From positions 1 to 56,959 of the forward strand of contig CALBEV010000180.1 in assembly GCA_937891045.1 (NCBI GenBank): a stretch of DNA of 56,959 bases, written 5' to 3'. Shown here one piece after another: positions 1 through 9,235 of the stretch. Position numbers and translations under genes: made by a program. The DNA is from an uncultured Burkholderiales bacterium. Lineage in GTDB: Bacteria; Pseudomonadota; Gammaproteobacteria; Burkholderiales; Burkholderiaceae. How positions within the stretch are numbered: the first letter of the stretch is position 1; each line of letters starts with the position of its first letter. The notes beneath the pieces were generated by a model. It did no database searches and was not told where the DNA came from. It worked only from the letters and a program-made list of their open reading frames with translations.

Positions 1-44
1 GGTAAATTGAACAAGATTCCAAAAAATCCATATAAATCATATAC

Positions 45-203
45 TTACATAAAAGCATAGTCAAACCCAGGGCAGCCAGTCCCGACCACGCGGGCGCTGC
101 CCGTTACCAACAGTTGTTGCTTGGTGGGTTTGCCGTCCACCACGCCTTTGAGCCATACTTTGTTGGCATTGGCGATCAGCTTGTATGAGACTTGAGCAGC
201 AGA
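45..203 (-). pseudogene. decayed gene fragment (C-terminal remnant)
   Basis: On the minus strand a frame stays open from a stop at 222-224 to a stop at 45-47 and encodes about 50 residues ending in PGFDYAFM. It has no ATG, GTG or TTG start. Its composition is GC-rich and codon-like, unlike the AT-rich bases on both sides. This fits the tail of a gene whose body has been lost. I do not recognise the family. It could also be chance, since the stretch is short. Confidence 0.3.
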
Positions 204-340
204 TAAAACAACAACAAATTGTTACTATTTGATTCTATTTCATCAAATTATTTTATTGATTAGTACTTAATGAAGTTAAATTAAGCGCTTCATACATCAC
301 AGTAATTCATCTGTACTCATGCGAAAAGCTTGGGTATCAA
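204..340. other. AT-rich intergenic stretch upstream of the DUF1800 gene
   Basis: No coding potential is visible here. The stretch is markedly AT-rich compared with the rest of the window and contains an imperfect palindrome with arms ATGAAG (270-275) and CTTCAT (288-293) around TTAAATTAA. It probably holds the promoter of the DUF1800-DUF1501 operon, but I cannot place -35 and -10 boxes with confidence. Confidence 0.4.
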
Positions 341-2095
341 GTGTCAAAAACAGAATTTAAAGAGCTTCCAACTGCGCCATGGATCATGGCGACCGCGAGT
401 GCAAGCTTGGTCGCTTGTGGCGGGGGTGCCGATCTCAATGCCCCGACTGGCCCAGGCCCCAATACCGGCAACCCAATCGTTATCACCGAAGCGGCGGCCT
501 CCCGCTTTCTGGGTCAGGCCGCATGGGGCGGCAACCCCACCGAAATCGACCAAGTCATCGGCTCAGGCCAAGAGGCTTGGCTGGACCAGCAAATGGCCAT
601 GCCCATCGAGCAGACTTTTGTGGATTGGTTGGTGGACAGAGGCTATGGCACTCGGACAGAACTAAACGCTGGTGGCGCGGGCTTGATGCCCGGGTTGTGG
701 CGTCGCTTGATGAGCAACCCCGACCTGGTCCGTCAGCGCGTGGCCTTGGCCCTGAGTGAGTTTTTTGTGTGCTCCGCCGACAAGCTGATCACGGGCATGG
801 GCTACAACCAGTTTGCCGTCGGCTATTACTGGGATATCTTGGAGAAAAACGCATTTGGTAATTTCCAAAACTTGCTGAAAGACGTGAGCTTGAGCCCGAT
901 GATGGGGATTTACCTCAACACCAAGGGCAATCAAAAGGCGGATGGCAAGGGGCGTGTGCCGGATCAAAACTACGCTCGGGAGGTGATGCAACTCTTCACC
1001 ATCGGCTTGATCAAGTTGAATCCCGATGGCACAGAAATCAATGACGCCCATGGGAACCCGATTGAAACCTATACCAATGAGGATGTGGAAAGCTTGTCCA
1101 AGGTGTTCACGGGTTGGAGCTTCGATAACAAAACGCCATTTGATATCCGTGAGGATTTCTGGCAAAACTGTGTTTATTTGTCCCGGCCCATGGGTTTGAC
1201 TTCAACATTGCACAGCCCTGAAGCAAAGACATTTTTAGGAATCACCATTCCCAGCAATACCAACGGCACTGACAGTTTGAAGACAGCACTGACCAGATTG
1301 TTCAACCATGCCAACACCGGGCCTTTTTTCGCCAAGCAGATGATTCAGCGCTTGGTCACCAGCAACCCTTCGCCGGCTTATGTCGCAAGAGTGGCCACGA
1401 AGTTTGCGAATAATGGCCGAGGTGTGCGGGGCGATTTGAAGTCGGTGTTCAAAGCCATCTTGCTCGACCCTGAAGCCCGGCAGTTGGATGCGGGCGGCAC
1501 CCACAGCAGCTTTGGCAAATTGCGTGAGCCCATGGTGCGCTTCATTCAATGGGCCAGAACGTTTTCTGCGGTGTCTGTGAAAGACCAGACCATCGCGCCA
1601 CCCAATGAAGATGTTTACAACAAAGAATGGGTGATTTCCAGCAAAATCATCCACACCGAATCGGAATTGGGGCAAGCGCCCATGTACGCGCCGAGTGTGT
1701 TCAATTTTTTTCGGCCTGGCTACACGCCGCCCAACAGCGACATCGCCAATCAAAGCATGTTGGCTCCAGAGTTTCAAATCCTCACCGAACCGGCCATCGT
1801 CGGCTATGTGAATTTCATGCACAAAACTGTCAACAACGGGGAGAGTTGGGGCGCGAAACCAGCGGGTTACTTGAAAGCCGATTACAGCCGCTACCAGGCC
1901 ATGGCCATCAACCCCATCGAACTGCTCAACACCCTGACGCTGTATTTGGCGCCCCATGCGTTCAGTGCTGCGCAAATCAACACCATGGCGCAAATGCTGG
2001 CCTCCATTCCCAATGATGAAGTTGGTTTGAAAAAACGGGTTTACACCGCGGTGTTGTTGATCATGTGCATTCCCGACTACTTGATTCAAAGGTAA
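341..2095 (+). CDS. DUF1800 family exported protein (probable lipoprotein)
   Basis: Predicted 584-residue DUF1800 protein of unknown biochemical role. The hallmark motifs are visible: NYAREVMQLFTIGL near residue 209 and NFFRPGYTPP in the C-terminal half. The N-terminus ends in a lipobox-like LVAC with Cys at residue 26, followed by GGG, which suggests an outer-membrane or periplasmic lipoprotein. The hydrophobic stretch before it is short, so the signal is weak. Translation appears to start at a GTG; an in-frame ATG lies 15 codons downstream and would shorten the signal further. It is separated by only 4 bases from the DUF1501 gene, and the two families are commonly paired in bacterial genomes. 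The pair is therefore probably one exported functional unit. Confidence 0.85.
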   Translation: MSKTEFKELPTAPWIMATASASLVACGGGADLNAPTGPGPNTGNPIVITEAAASRFLGQAAWGGNPTEIDQVIGSGQEAWLDQQMAMPIEQTFVDWLVDRGYGTRTELNAGGAGLMPGLWRRLMSNPDLVRQRVALALSEFFVCSADKLITGMGYNQFAVGYYWDILEKNAFGNFQNLLKDVSLSPMMGIYLNTKGNQKADGKGRVPDQNYAREVMQLFTIGLIKLNPDGTEINDAHGNPIETYTNEDVESLSKVFTGWSFDNKTPFDIREDFWQNCVYLSRPMGLTSTLHSPEAKTFLGITIPSNTNGTDSLKTALTRLFNHANTGPFFAKQMIQRLVTSNPSPAYVARVATKFANNGRGVRGDLKSVFKAILLDPEARQLDAGGTHSSFGKLREPMVRFIQWARTFSAVSVKDQTIAPPNEDVYNKEWVISSKIIHTESELGQAPMYAPSVFNFFRPGYTPPNSDIANQSMLAPEFQILTEPAIVGYVNFMHKTVNNGESWGAKPAGYLKADYSRYQAMAINPIELLNTLTLYLAPHAFSAAQINTMAQMLASIPNDEVGLKKRVYTAVLLIMCIPDYLIQR

Positions 2096-2099
2096 AACC

Positions 2100-3569
2100 A
2101 TGAAAGAGCTTTCCAAAGCCACACGGCGCGAATTCATGAAGAAAGCAGGTGCCATGTCGGTCATGCAAGCGGCCACACCCTTGGCTGCCAGTTTGAGTTT
2201 GATGAACAACGCAGCAGCGCAAACAACATCAGTATCCGGTTACAAGGCCTTGGTCTGTGTGTTCATGTACGGTGCCAATGACCACTACGGGACGGTGGTG
2301 CCTTTCGAGGAGACGATGTACAAAGATTACCGCACTATTCGCGGCGATAAATCATTGGTGGGCGATTACAGTGGCATCGCCGTGGTTCGTGAGAAATTGT
2401 TGCCGCTGAATGGCATCAACAAAAACGCAGTGAGCGACCATGCCTTGCACCCATCCATGGGCAAAATGCAAAGCTTATTCAACTCTAGGCGTGCTGGCAT
2501 TGTGATGAACGTGGGTCCTTTGATCGTTCCGACCAACGCTGAACTTTTTAAAAACAGGTTCAACAACCATTTGCCACTGCCTCCGAATTTGCTGTCGCAC
2601 AACAACCAGCAAGCCTATTGGCAAACCTCCCTCAAAGGAGAAGAGGCACCCACGGGCTGGGGCGGCCGCATGGCGGACTTGTTTTTATCCAGTAACAGAC
2701 ACGCCAATTTGACCTGTGTGTCTGTGACCGGCGACGCCTTGTTCTTGTCGGGCCATCAAACCCTTTCCACCAAGATGAGTACAGCTGGCGTGGCGACCAT
2801 CAACCCGCTCAATCATTCGTTGAAAACCTATGGTGATGATGTCGCTGCGTTGGACATGATCAAGACCCTGTCCAACAGCCCTGACAACCACATGATGACG
2901 GCGCAATATGCGAAAGTGATGAGCCGCAGTTTGAGCACCTACAACACGGTGGTCGGTCACCTGGGTACAGCTGAGCTCACCAATGCCCATTTGGCTTACA
3001 TGCCTTCGGCACATGGAACAGAGTCCACCCCCTTGGCCGAACAATTGGAAATGGTCGCCCGCATGATTGAGCAAGGCCCTGACATGGGCATGAAGCGGCA
3101 AGTGTTCATGGTGGGCGTGGGTGGCTTTGACTTGCACGACAACCTCGTCAGTCAACACCCCAAATTATTGAAAATGGTGAGTGATGCGTGTGCAGAATTT
3201 GATGCGGCCATGGTCAGGCTAGAGGGTGCAAAAAAGATTCCGATGAATAGCGTGACCACCTTCACCGCTTCGGACTTTGGCCGCACCCTGACCTCCAATG
3301 GCGACGGCTCGGACCACGGTTGGGGCAGCCACCATTTTGTCTTGGGCGGGGCGGTCAACGGCGGCCAGTTTTTCGGCACTGCGCCCCTCGTGGCTGCCGA
3401 CCACAGCCAGTCGATCGGACATGGCATTTTGATTCCCACCACATCCCTTGAACAACTGTTTGTCCCCGTGGCGCGGTGGTTTGGGGTTGCAGAGGGCGAC
3501 GACATGGCTAGCGTTTTTCCAAATGCCAAAAACTTTGACACAAGCTTGAGTGGACTCTTCAAACCCTGA
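2100..3569 (+). CDS. DUF1501 family Tat-exported protein
   Basis: Predicted 489-residue DUF1501 protein, a family related in fold to sulfatases and alkaline phosphatases but without a settled activity. The N-terminus carries a twin-arginine signal (TRREFMKKAG, then an Ala-rich hydrophobic stretch ending AAAQ), so it is expected to fold in the cytoplasm and cross by Tat. The conserved C-terminal block SDFGRTLTSNGDGSDHGWG lies near residues 390-408 and is rich in Asp and His that could bind metal. It follows the DUF1800 gene with a 4-base gap and is surely co-transcribed with it. No catalytic assignment can be made from sequence. Confidence 0.88.
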   Translation: MKELSKATRREFMKKAGAMSVMQAATPLAASLSLMNNAAAQTTSVSGYKALVCVFMYGANDHYGTVVPFEETMYKDYRTIRGDKSLVGDYSGIAVVREKLLPLNGINKNAVSDHALHPSMGKMQSLFNSRRAGIVMNVGPLIVPTNAELFKNRFNNHLPLPPNLLSHNNQQAYWQTSLKGEEAPTGWGGRMADLFLSSNRHANLTCVSVTGDALFLSGHQTLSTKMSTAGVATINPLNHSLKTYGDDVAALDMIKTLSNSPDNHMMTAQYAKVMSRSLSTYNTVVGHLGTAELTNAHLAYMPSAHGTESTPLAEQLEMVARMIEQGPDMGMKRQVFMVGVGGFDLHDNLVSQHPKLLKMVSDACAEFDAAMVRLEGAKKIPMNSVTTFTASDFGRTLTSNGDGSDHGWGSHHFVLGGAVNGGQFFGTAPLVAADHSQSIGHGILIPTTSLEQLFVPVARWFGVAEGDDMASVFPNAKNFDTSLSGLFKP

Positions 3570-3570
3570 T

Positions 3571-3598
3571 CGGCTTGAGGCTTGAAAAAATCAAGCCG
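3571..3598. other. hairpin between convergent genes
   Basis: GGCTTGA (3579-3585), a loop of five A, then TCAAGCC (3591-3597) form a 7-bp stem. A second upstream copy, CGGCTTGA at 3571-3578, could pair with the same right arm. It sits between the convergent DUF1501 and GTPase genes but no U-run follows on either strand, so it is only a possible terminator. Confidence 0.35.
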
Positions 3599-3622
3599 TG
3601 TTGGTTCGCAAGCTGGCCATGG

Positions 3623-4531
3623 TCAGTCCGAGGCTTTGTTGGCTTTCTTGCGCGAGGCACGCTCGGCATCCGCTTGTTTGCCTTGTTTCAACCACTGCGC
3701 AAATTCTTCGGGTGTTTCCAATGTGATGGGGCCCAAGGCATTGGCGCGAAAGTCTTGGATCACGATGTTGGCGGCCTTGGTGGTGTTGATGCGGCCGCCC
3801 GTCTGCACCGCGCCTCTGTCTTGGCCAATCGCGTTCAAGGCTTGTTCATCGCTCAGACCCTGCACCTCCAGCTTGTAGCGCTCAAGCAGCGCCTGCGGAT
3901 AGTTGGGAATCAGGTAGTTCAGCAATTCCAGCGCCACCACCTCTTCATCAAACGCGTTCACACCAATCGCACCACTGGCGGCCAGATTGAAACCGCTTTG
4001 CTCGACGATGATGCGCGGCCACAGCACGCCGGGTGTGTCGAACAAATAAAAGCCATCGGCCAGCGTGATGCGTTGTTCGGTTTTGGTGATGCCTGCTTCG
4101 TCCCCAGTTTTGGTGGCGCGTTGGCCCTTCAAGGTGTTGATCAGGGTGGACTTTCCCACGTTGGGAATGCCACAGATGAGCACCCGCATCGGCTTGACCA
4201 TGCTGCCACGCAAAGGGGCCAGGGCGTTGCAAGCGTCCATCAAGGCTTTGGCCGGAGAACGCATGCTGGTGTCCAATCCAATCGCCTTCACGCCGGGCAA
4301 GGCGTTGTAATGCGCCAACCACAAGGCCGTGCGTTCTGGGTCGGCCAAATCTTGTTTGCTCAGCACTTTCAAAGCCGGTTTGCCCTTGATGAGTTCGGCC
4401 AGCATGGGGTTGGCACTCGAGCCGGGCAATCGTGCATCCAGCATCTCGATGACCACATCGATCTCTTTGATGCGCTCCCCAATCGCCTTGCGCGTGAGGT
4501 GCATGTGACCGGGAAACCATTGAATCGCCAT
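3623..4531 (-). CDS. ylqF: ribosome biogenesis GTPase YlqF/RbgA family
   Basis: 302-residue circularly permuted GTPase. The order of motifs shows the permutation: G4-like SKQD at residues 58-61 precedes G1 GIPNVGKST at 121-129 and G3 DTPG at 165-168. The N-terminal WFPGHM is typical of the YlqF/RbgA family. The Bacillus homologue acts late in 50S subunit assembly; the same role is inferred here. The gene stands alone, convergent with the DUF1501 gene and divergent from the methyltransferase gene. The start at 4531 is supported by the conserved MAIQWFPGH beginning. Confidence 0.93.
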   Translation of the reverse strand: MAIQWFPGHMHLTRKAIGERIKEIDVVIEMLDARLPGSSANPMLAELIKGKPALKVLSKQDLADPERTALWLAHYNALPGVKAIGLDTSMRSPAKALMDACNALAPLRGSMVKPMRVLICGIPNVGKSTLINTLKGQRATKTGDEAGITKTEQRITLADGFYLFDTPGVLWPRIIVEQSGFNLAASGAIGVNAFDEEVVALELLNYLIPNYPQALLERYKLEVQGLSDEQALNAIGQDRGAVQTGGRINTTKAANIVIQDFRANALGPITLETPEEFAQWLKQGKQADAERASRKKANKASD

Positions 4532-4621
4532 AACGCGCTGACATCCTTGAACAGAAAGCTTGCATTGTCAGGGAGATCAGGCCGTGGTGAACAATAGCCG
4601 CATGAATGGCGCACAAGTTTC

Positions 4622-5803
4622 ATGTTGAACCAACCAGTACCCGCGCTGGTCCACTGGACCGTCGATGGCCAAGCACAGCAGGCCCTCTGGCACGCTGACA
4701 ACGGCTTGAAGCCGCCCAAGCGCATCGTGTTGGCCGATGACACCCTGAATGCGGATGCGGCCTACCGCTTGGCCTGCGAGGGCACAGGCTTGTTGTGGCA
4801 AGGCGATTTTCAAAATGCCAAGCAGCTGTTGCAAGCCCTGGTGCGCCGCGCAGACAAGTCCCCGCGCAAGCCTAAACAGGCGGCAAGCACTGCCTTGAAC
4901 AATTTAACGGCGGAGGCTTTTCACGCGCACCGACAAGCGCAAGCCCAGCGCAGTCGGGCTCTGAACCAGTTGCTGTTGCGCTTGGATGGGCAATACATTT
5001 TGCATTTGCGCCGCGCCCCGGATGTGCGCTTGGCACTAGAGCAAGCCATCGGCCCGGCGGATGGACAAGCCCGTGTCTTGTCTTTGCGAAGTTTGCAAGG
5101 CATGGTGGGCGCTTTCGAGTGGCGCAAAAACGGTTTGGCCATACCTGCTTTGGGCCCAGCGAACAACCGCATCCATGCGCATTACGGCGTGTTCGCGCCG
5201 GTGCGCGGTGAATACCTCAGCTTGGTGGCACAAGCGCCCTTGCCAGCGGCTTTGCAGCACCATGGTTTGGCCATCGAGTTGGGCGTGGGCACGGGGGTGT
5301 TGTCGGCGCTCTTGGTGCGGCGTGGCGTGGCTCGTGTGTTGGCCACCGATGTGTCTGATCGTGCCTTGATATGTGCAACGGAAAATTTGACGCGGTTGGG
5401 CGTGGCTTCGCAGGTCACGCTGTTGAAAACCGATGCTTATCCGAGCGAGAAAGCCGCCTTGGTGGTCTGCAATCCACCGTGGTTGCCAGCGCGTCCCACG
5501 TCCATGCTCGAGCAAGCGGTGTATGACGAGAACAGTGGGATGTTGAAAGGGTTTTTAGCCGGGTTGTCGGCGCACCTGGTGCCAGGTGGCGAGGGTTGGC
5601 TGGTGTTGTCGGACTTGGCCGAGCTGTTGGGTTTGCGCAGCCGCGAAAACTTGCTGCAATGGATTGAAGAAGCGGGCTTGCAGGTGCTGGGCCGCTTGGA
5701 CACCCAACCAGATCATGGCAAGGTGCAAGACAGCTCAGACCCGCTGCATGCGGCACGCGCCAAAGAAACCACGTCCCTTTGGCGCTTGACGCACAAGTCT
5801 TGA
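4622..5803 (+). CDS. class I SAM-dependent methyltransferase
   Basis: 393 residues. The C-terminal half holds a Rossmann methyltransferase domain: the SAM-binding ELGVGTGVLSALL near residue 218, an acidic LATDVS next, and NPPW near residue 284. An NPPW/NPPY motif indicates methylation of a nitrogen in a base or in glutamine, as in HemK/PrmC and RlmG-type enzymes. The N-terminal about 200 residues are not a family I recognise and may bind the substrate. The substrate cannot be named. The stop codon at 5801-5803 directly abuts the stop of the convergent yceI gene, leaving no room for an intergenic terminator. Confidence 0.82.
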   Translation: MLNQPVPALVHWTVDGQAQQALWHADNGLKPPKRIVLADDTLNADAAYRLACEGTGLLWQGDFQNAKQLLQALVRRADKSPRKPKQAASTALNNLTAEAFHAHRQAQAQRSRALNQLLLRLDGQYILHLRRAPDVRLALEQAIGPADGQARVLSLRSLQGMVGAFEWRKNGLAIPALGPANNRIHAHYGVFAPVRGEYLSLVAQAPLPAALQHHGLAIELGVGTGVLSALLVRRGVARVLATDVSDRALICATENLTRLGVASQVTLLKTDAYPSEKAALVVCNPPWLPARPTSMLEQAVYDENSGMLKGFLAGLSAHLVPGGEGWLVLSDLAELLGLRSRENLLQWIEEAGLQVLGRLDTQPDHGKVQDSSDPLHAARAKETTSLWRLTHKS

Positions 5804-6376
5804 TTACTGCTTGGCTGCTTCGACTTGGATCAGCAATTTGACTTTGTCTGGAATGCCAAAGTCGATGCCCCATTTCATGCCCCAGTCGCTGCGCATGATG
5901 GTGGTTTCGAAGTCGCCGCCACACACTTCACGCTTGAGCATGGGGTGGTCATAGCAGTTGAAATTGGTGGCTTTCAACACCACGGGCAAGGTTTTGCCCA
6001 GCATGGTCAAAGAACCTGCAACTTCAGACACTTTGTCGCCATTGAAGGTGAATTTGTCGGCGCTGAAGCTCATGGTGGGGTGCTTGGCCGCGTCAAAAAA
6101 GTCGGGCTTTTTCAGGTGGGCGTTGAAAGCTTCGGTGCCTGTGTTGATGGAGTCGGCTTGGATGGTCAGCTTGACCGAGCCTGTTTTGGCAGCACGGTCA
6201 AATTGCACCACGCCTTCTTTTTTGTCGAAACGACCACGGTTGGTGGAGGTGCCGAAGTGGGTCACTTCGAAGGTGACAAAGGTGTGGGTGGGGTCGATGT
6301 TGTAGGTGGCTGCTTGGGCTTGTGTGCCGGTGAAAGCGGCCACAGCCAGGGCGGCTGCAAGAACGGTGGTGCGCAT
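5804..6376 (-). CDS. yceI: YceI family periplasmic protein (first copy)
   Basis: 190-residue YceI-like lipocalin-fold protein expected to bind an isoprenoid-type lipid in the periplasm. The start at 6376 is chosen because a signal peptide (MRTTVLAAALAVAAF to TQAQA) follows and AGGAG lies at a good distance upstream. The mature part begins ATYNIDPTHTFVTFEVTHFG, the usual YceI opening. It is the last gene of a three-gene operon with a second yceI and a cytochrome b561. Its stop codon touches the stop of the opposite-strand methyltransferase gene. Confidence 0.92.
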   Translation of the reverse strand: MRTTVLAAALAVAAFTGTQAQAATYNIDPTHTFVTFEVTHFGTSTNRGRFDKKEGVVQFDRAAKTGSVKLTIQADSINTGTEAFNAHLKKPDFFDAAKHPTMSFSADKFTFNGDKVSEVAGSLTMLGKTLPVVLKATNFNCYDHPMLKREVCGGDFETTIMRSDWGMKWGIDFGIPDKVKLLIQVEAAKQ

Positions 6377-6410
6377 GGAAAAACTCCTGTTGGTTGAGGG
6401 AAAGGGAAAC

Positions 6411-6989
6411 TTAAAGCTTGGCAACACCGGTGAGTGCAAATTTGAATTTGACTTGCACCTCGTCAGCCACCATGGAGGTGTCTGACCATTCGTTGTCGCC
6501 AATTTTGAAGGCCAAGCGCTTGATTGCAAAAGAGCCGGTGGCCGTGGTGTTGGCACCTGCTTGGGTAAGGGTGACGGGGACCAGCACATTTTGCGCGGCG
6601 CCTTTGATGCTGAGCTTGCCAGCCACTTCAAACTTGCCTGCACCCAAGGCCTTCACCGACGTGGACTGGAACGTGGCTTGGGCGAACTTGGCGGTGTCGA
6701 ACCAGTCGGCTTTGGGCAACTCGGCGTCGGTTTCTTTCACGCCCAGCGTGGCGCTGGCCATGTCCACCGTGAAAGCGATGTTCGCTTGGTCTGGTTTGCT
6801 CGGGTTGAAAACAATTTTTGCACCGAATTTTTGAAAGCGACCTTCCACCGGCACGCCCATTTGCTTGCTGACAAACACAATCTCACTTTGCGCGGGCACC
6901 AGCTGCTGGGCCAGCACGGGCAGGCTAATGCCTAGAAAAACAAACGCGATCAAACTGTGTTTCAAGCGAGAAAAATTCATGGTGGTCAT
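6411..6989 (-). CDS. YceI family periplasmic protein (second copy)
   Basis: 192 residues with an N-terminal signal peptide (hydrophobic LIAFVFLGISLPVLA, cleavage likely after LAQ) and a YceI domain. It diverges strongly from the neighbouring copy: it opens QLVPAQSEIVFVSKQMGVPVEG and has the conserved KADWFDTAKFAQATF. An in-frame ATG at 6980 is an alternative start. It lies one base after the cytochrome b561 stop and 34 bases before the other yceI. The two copies may carry different lipids or act in relay; this is inference. Confidence 0.9.
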   Translation of the reverse strand: MTTMNFSRLKHSLIAFVFLGISLPVLAQQLVPAQSEIVFVSKQMGVPVEGRFQKFGAKIVFNPSKPDQANIAFTVDMASATLGVKETDAELPKADWFDTAKFAQATFQSTSVKALGAGKFEVAGKLSIKGAAQNVLVPVTLTQAGANTTATGSFAIKRLAFKIGDNEWSDTSMVADEVQVKFKFALTGVAKL

Positions 6990-6990
6990 T

Positions 6991-7557
6991 TCAGTGGGAA
7001 CCAGGGAGTATGCGTTGAATCAGGCGGTGTTTGTGCAGCCACTGGTGTTGGATGGCGGCAGCCACATGCAGTACCACCAAGCCCATCATCGCCAAAGCGC
7101 TGATTTCATGCCACGGCTTGATGAGTTCGGCCAAATCTTTGTCCACCGGCACAAAATCGGGCAGGGGCAGCACACCAAACACCACGATCGGAAAACCAGA
7201 AGCTGAGCTGTAGGCCCAACCAACCAAGGGCACGATGAAAAACAAAGCGTAAAGCGCATGGTGCGTGGCATGGTGCGCCACGCGTTGCCATGCGGGCATG
7301 TTGTGGGCCAAAGCATCGGGCAAGGCGGGTGGGCGGTGCGTCAAACGCCAGAGCAAGCGCAACACCGACAATGTCAGCACCGTGATGCCCGCCCATTTGT
7401 GCCAGTTGTAGAGCTTCAAACGAAGGGGCGAGATGGGCAAGTCCGTCATGTACAAGCCCATGCCAACCATGCCGAGCAAAGCCACGCCCAGCAGCCAATG
7501 CAAGACGATGGCGGGCAGGGTGTAACGGCTTGTTTGAGGCGTGTCAGCAGAATCCAT
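6991..7557 (-). CDS. cybB: cytochrome b561 (YceJ/CybB family)
   Basis: 188-residue integral membrane cytochrome b with four predicted helices and His residues in helices 1 and 2 (VLHWLLG; NWHKWAG), plus others near the C-terminus (PWHEISAL, VVLHVAAAIQHQ) fit to bind two b haems. The family moves electrons between the quinone pool and periplasmic partners. It is the first gene of the operon with two yceI genes, an arrangement like yceJ-yceI in Escherichia coli. This suggests that redox and lipid-binding functions are linked. Confidence 0.92.
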   Translation of the reverse strand: MDSADTPQTSRYTLPAIVLHWLLGVALLGMVGMGLYMTDLPISPLRLKLYNWHKWAGITVLTLSVLRLLWRLTHRPPALPDALAHNMPAWQRVAHHATHHALYALFFIVPLVGWAYSSASGFPIVVFGVLPLPDFVPVDKDLAELIKPWHEISALAMMGLVVLHVAAAIQHQWLHKHRLIQRILPGSH

Positions 7558-7640
7558 GGCCGCAAGTGTAGAGGGCTGATGAACAAAACTATGAAATTAA
7601 TTTGACGAAATCAATCAAAAAGATTGATTGATCAAGGGCC

Positions 7641-9173
7641 TCATCGACGCCGACCACCACCACCCAACAAGCCGCCCAACACCCCCCGCACGATTTCGCG
7701 GCCAATCGCCGAGCCCACGGTGCGCACCGCGCTTTTCACCACCAACTGGGCGACACCATCATGGCGGCCACCGCGCGGGCCGGTGCTGCCAAACAAAATG
7801 TCCGACACGCCGGATGTCCAACTGCTGCCCTCGGCAGGCGCACCCGCTTGCTGCACTTGTTGTTGGGCTTGGGCCACCGCGGCTTGGTCCATCGCAGGCG
7901 CACGGCCCTTGATTTGTTCATAGGCCGATTCGCGGTCCACCGCTTTTTCATACACACCGGCCACCAGCGAACTGGCCAACAAGGCTTGGCGTTGCTCGGC
8001 GCTGATGGGCCCCAACTGGCTGCCCGGCGGCAACACAAACACCCGCTCGGTTTCGCAAGGGCGGCCTTTCTTGTCCAGCAAACTCACCAAGGCCTCGCCC
8101 ACGCCCAAATCGGTGATGGCCGCTTCCACATCCAAGCCTTGTTTGGGCCGCATGGTTTGCGCCGTGGCGGCCACTGCTTTTTGATCGCGCGGCGTGAAGG
8201 CCCGCAACACATGCTGCACCCGGTTGCCCAGTTGCGCCAACACGCTGTCGGGTATGTCCAAGGGGTTTTGCGTGACGAAATAGACACCCACGCCTTTAGA
8301 GCGCACCAAGCGCACCACCAGTTCAATCCGCTCCACCAACACTTTGGGGGCTTCGTTGAACAGCAAATGCGCTTCATCGAAAAAGAACACCAGCTTCGGT
8401 TTGTCCAAGTCACCCACCTCGGGCAGTTGCTCAAACAACTCGGACAGCATCCACAGCAAAAACGTGGCGTAAAGACGCGGCGAATTCATCAGCTTGTCGG
8501 CGGTCAAGATGTTCACCAAGCCATGGCCATGGCCATCGGTTTGCATGAAGTCGTGGATGTCGAGCATGGGCTCGCCAAAAAACTGGTCGCCACCTTGTTC
8601 TTCAATTTGCAACAAGCCGCGTTGAATCGCGCCCACGCTGGCGGCGCTGATATTGCCGTACGCGGTGGTGAAGTCTTTGGCGTTCTCGCCCACATGCTGC
8701 AACATGGCTCGCAGGTCTTTCAGGTCCAGCAACAGCCAACCCGCGTCATCAGCGACTTTGAACACCAGGTTCAACACACCGGCTTGGGTCTCGTTCAGGT
8801 TCAGCATGCGGGCCAGCAAGAGGGGCCCCATGTCACTGACCGTGGCCCGCACCGGGTGGCCTTGTTGACCGAACACGTCCCACAAAGTCACAGGACTGGC
8901 CGCAAAAGCGGGCGTGGCCAAACCGCGGTCTTTCAAGATGCCAGCCATCTTCTCGGACAACTTGCCCGCTTGGCTCATGCCGGTCAGGTCGCCTTTGACA
9001 TCGGCCATGAAGACCGGCACGCCGATGCGGGACAAGCCCTCGGCCATGGTTTGCAAGGTGACGGTTTTGCCCGATCCGGTGGCACCGGTGATCAGGCCAT
9101 GGCGATTGGCCAATTCGGGCAACAAAAAGCAGTCGGCGTTGCCACTGCGCGCAATCAGGATCGGCTCTGACAT
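7641..9173 (-). CDS. yjgR: HerA/YjgR-like ATPase (DUF853)
   Basis: 510-residue RecA-fold ATPase of the DUF853 group. Walker A GATGSGKT is at residues 30-37 and the Walker [11 protein letters not shown] near 265. The C-terminus is Gly/Arg-rich (LLGGGGRRR). The family is related to HerA/FtsK translocases and is annotated as a helicase, but the physiological role of YjgR is not established. It has no NurA-type nuclease neighbour here, so the end-resection role of archaeal HerA is not supported. It stands upstream of nothing obvious in an operon; the next minus-strand gene ends 82 bases further on the window axis at 7558. Confidence 0.9.
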   Translation of the reverse strand: MSEPILIARSGNADCFLLPELANRHGLITGATGSGKTVTLQTMAEGLSRIGVPVFMADVKGDLTGMSQAGKLSEKMAGILKDRGLATPAFAASPVTLWDVFGQQGHPVRATVSDMGPLLLARMLNLNETQAGVLNLVFKVADDAGWLLLDLKDLRAMLQHVGENAKDFTTAYGNISAASVGAIQRGLLQIEEQGGDQFFGEPMLDIHDFMQTDGHGHGLVNILTADKLMNSPRLYATFLLWMLSELFEQLPEVGDLDKPKLVFFFDEAHLLFNEAPKVLVERIELVVRLVRSKGVGVYFVTQNPLDIPDSVLAQLGNRVQHVLRAFTPRDQKAVAATAQTMRPKQGLDVEAAITDLGVGEALVSLLDKKGRPCETERVFVLPPGSQLGPISAEQRQALLASSLVAGVYEKAVDRESAYEQIKGRAPAMDQAAVAQAQQQVQQAGAPAEGSSWTSGVSDILFGSTGPRGGRHDGVAQLVVKSAVRTVGSAIGREIVRGVLGGLLGGGGRRR

Positions 9174-9235
9174 GAGGTCGCTTTCAATGCAATCAGGGGG
9201 AAAACAACCGCGACAGCAGCGGTTGCAGCAAGGCT

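Noticed and set aside
7761..9170. 469-codon plus-strand frame opposite the YjgR gene
   Set aside because: Antisense to a well-supported ATPase; composition is that of a shadow frame.
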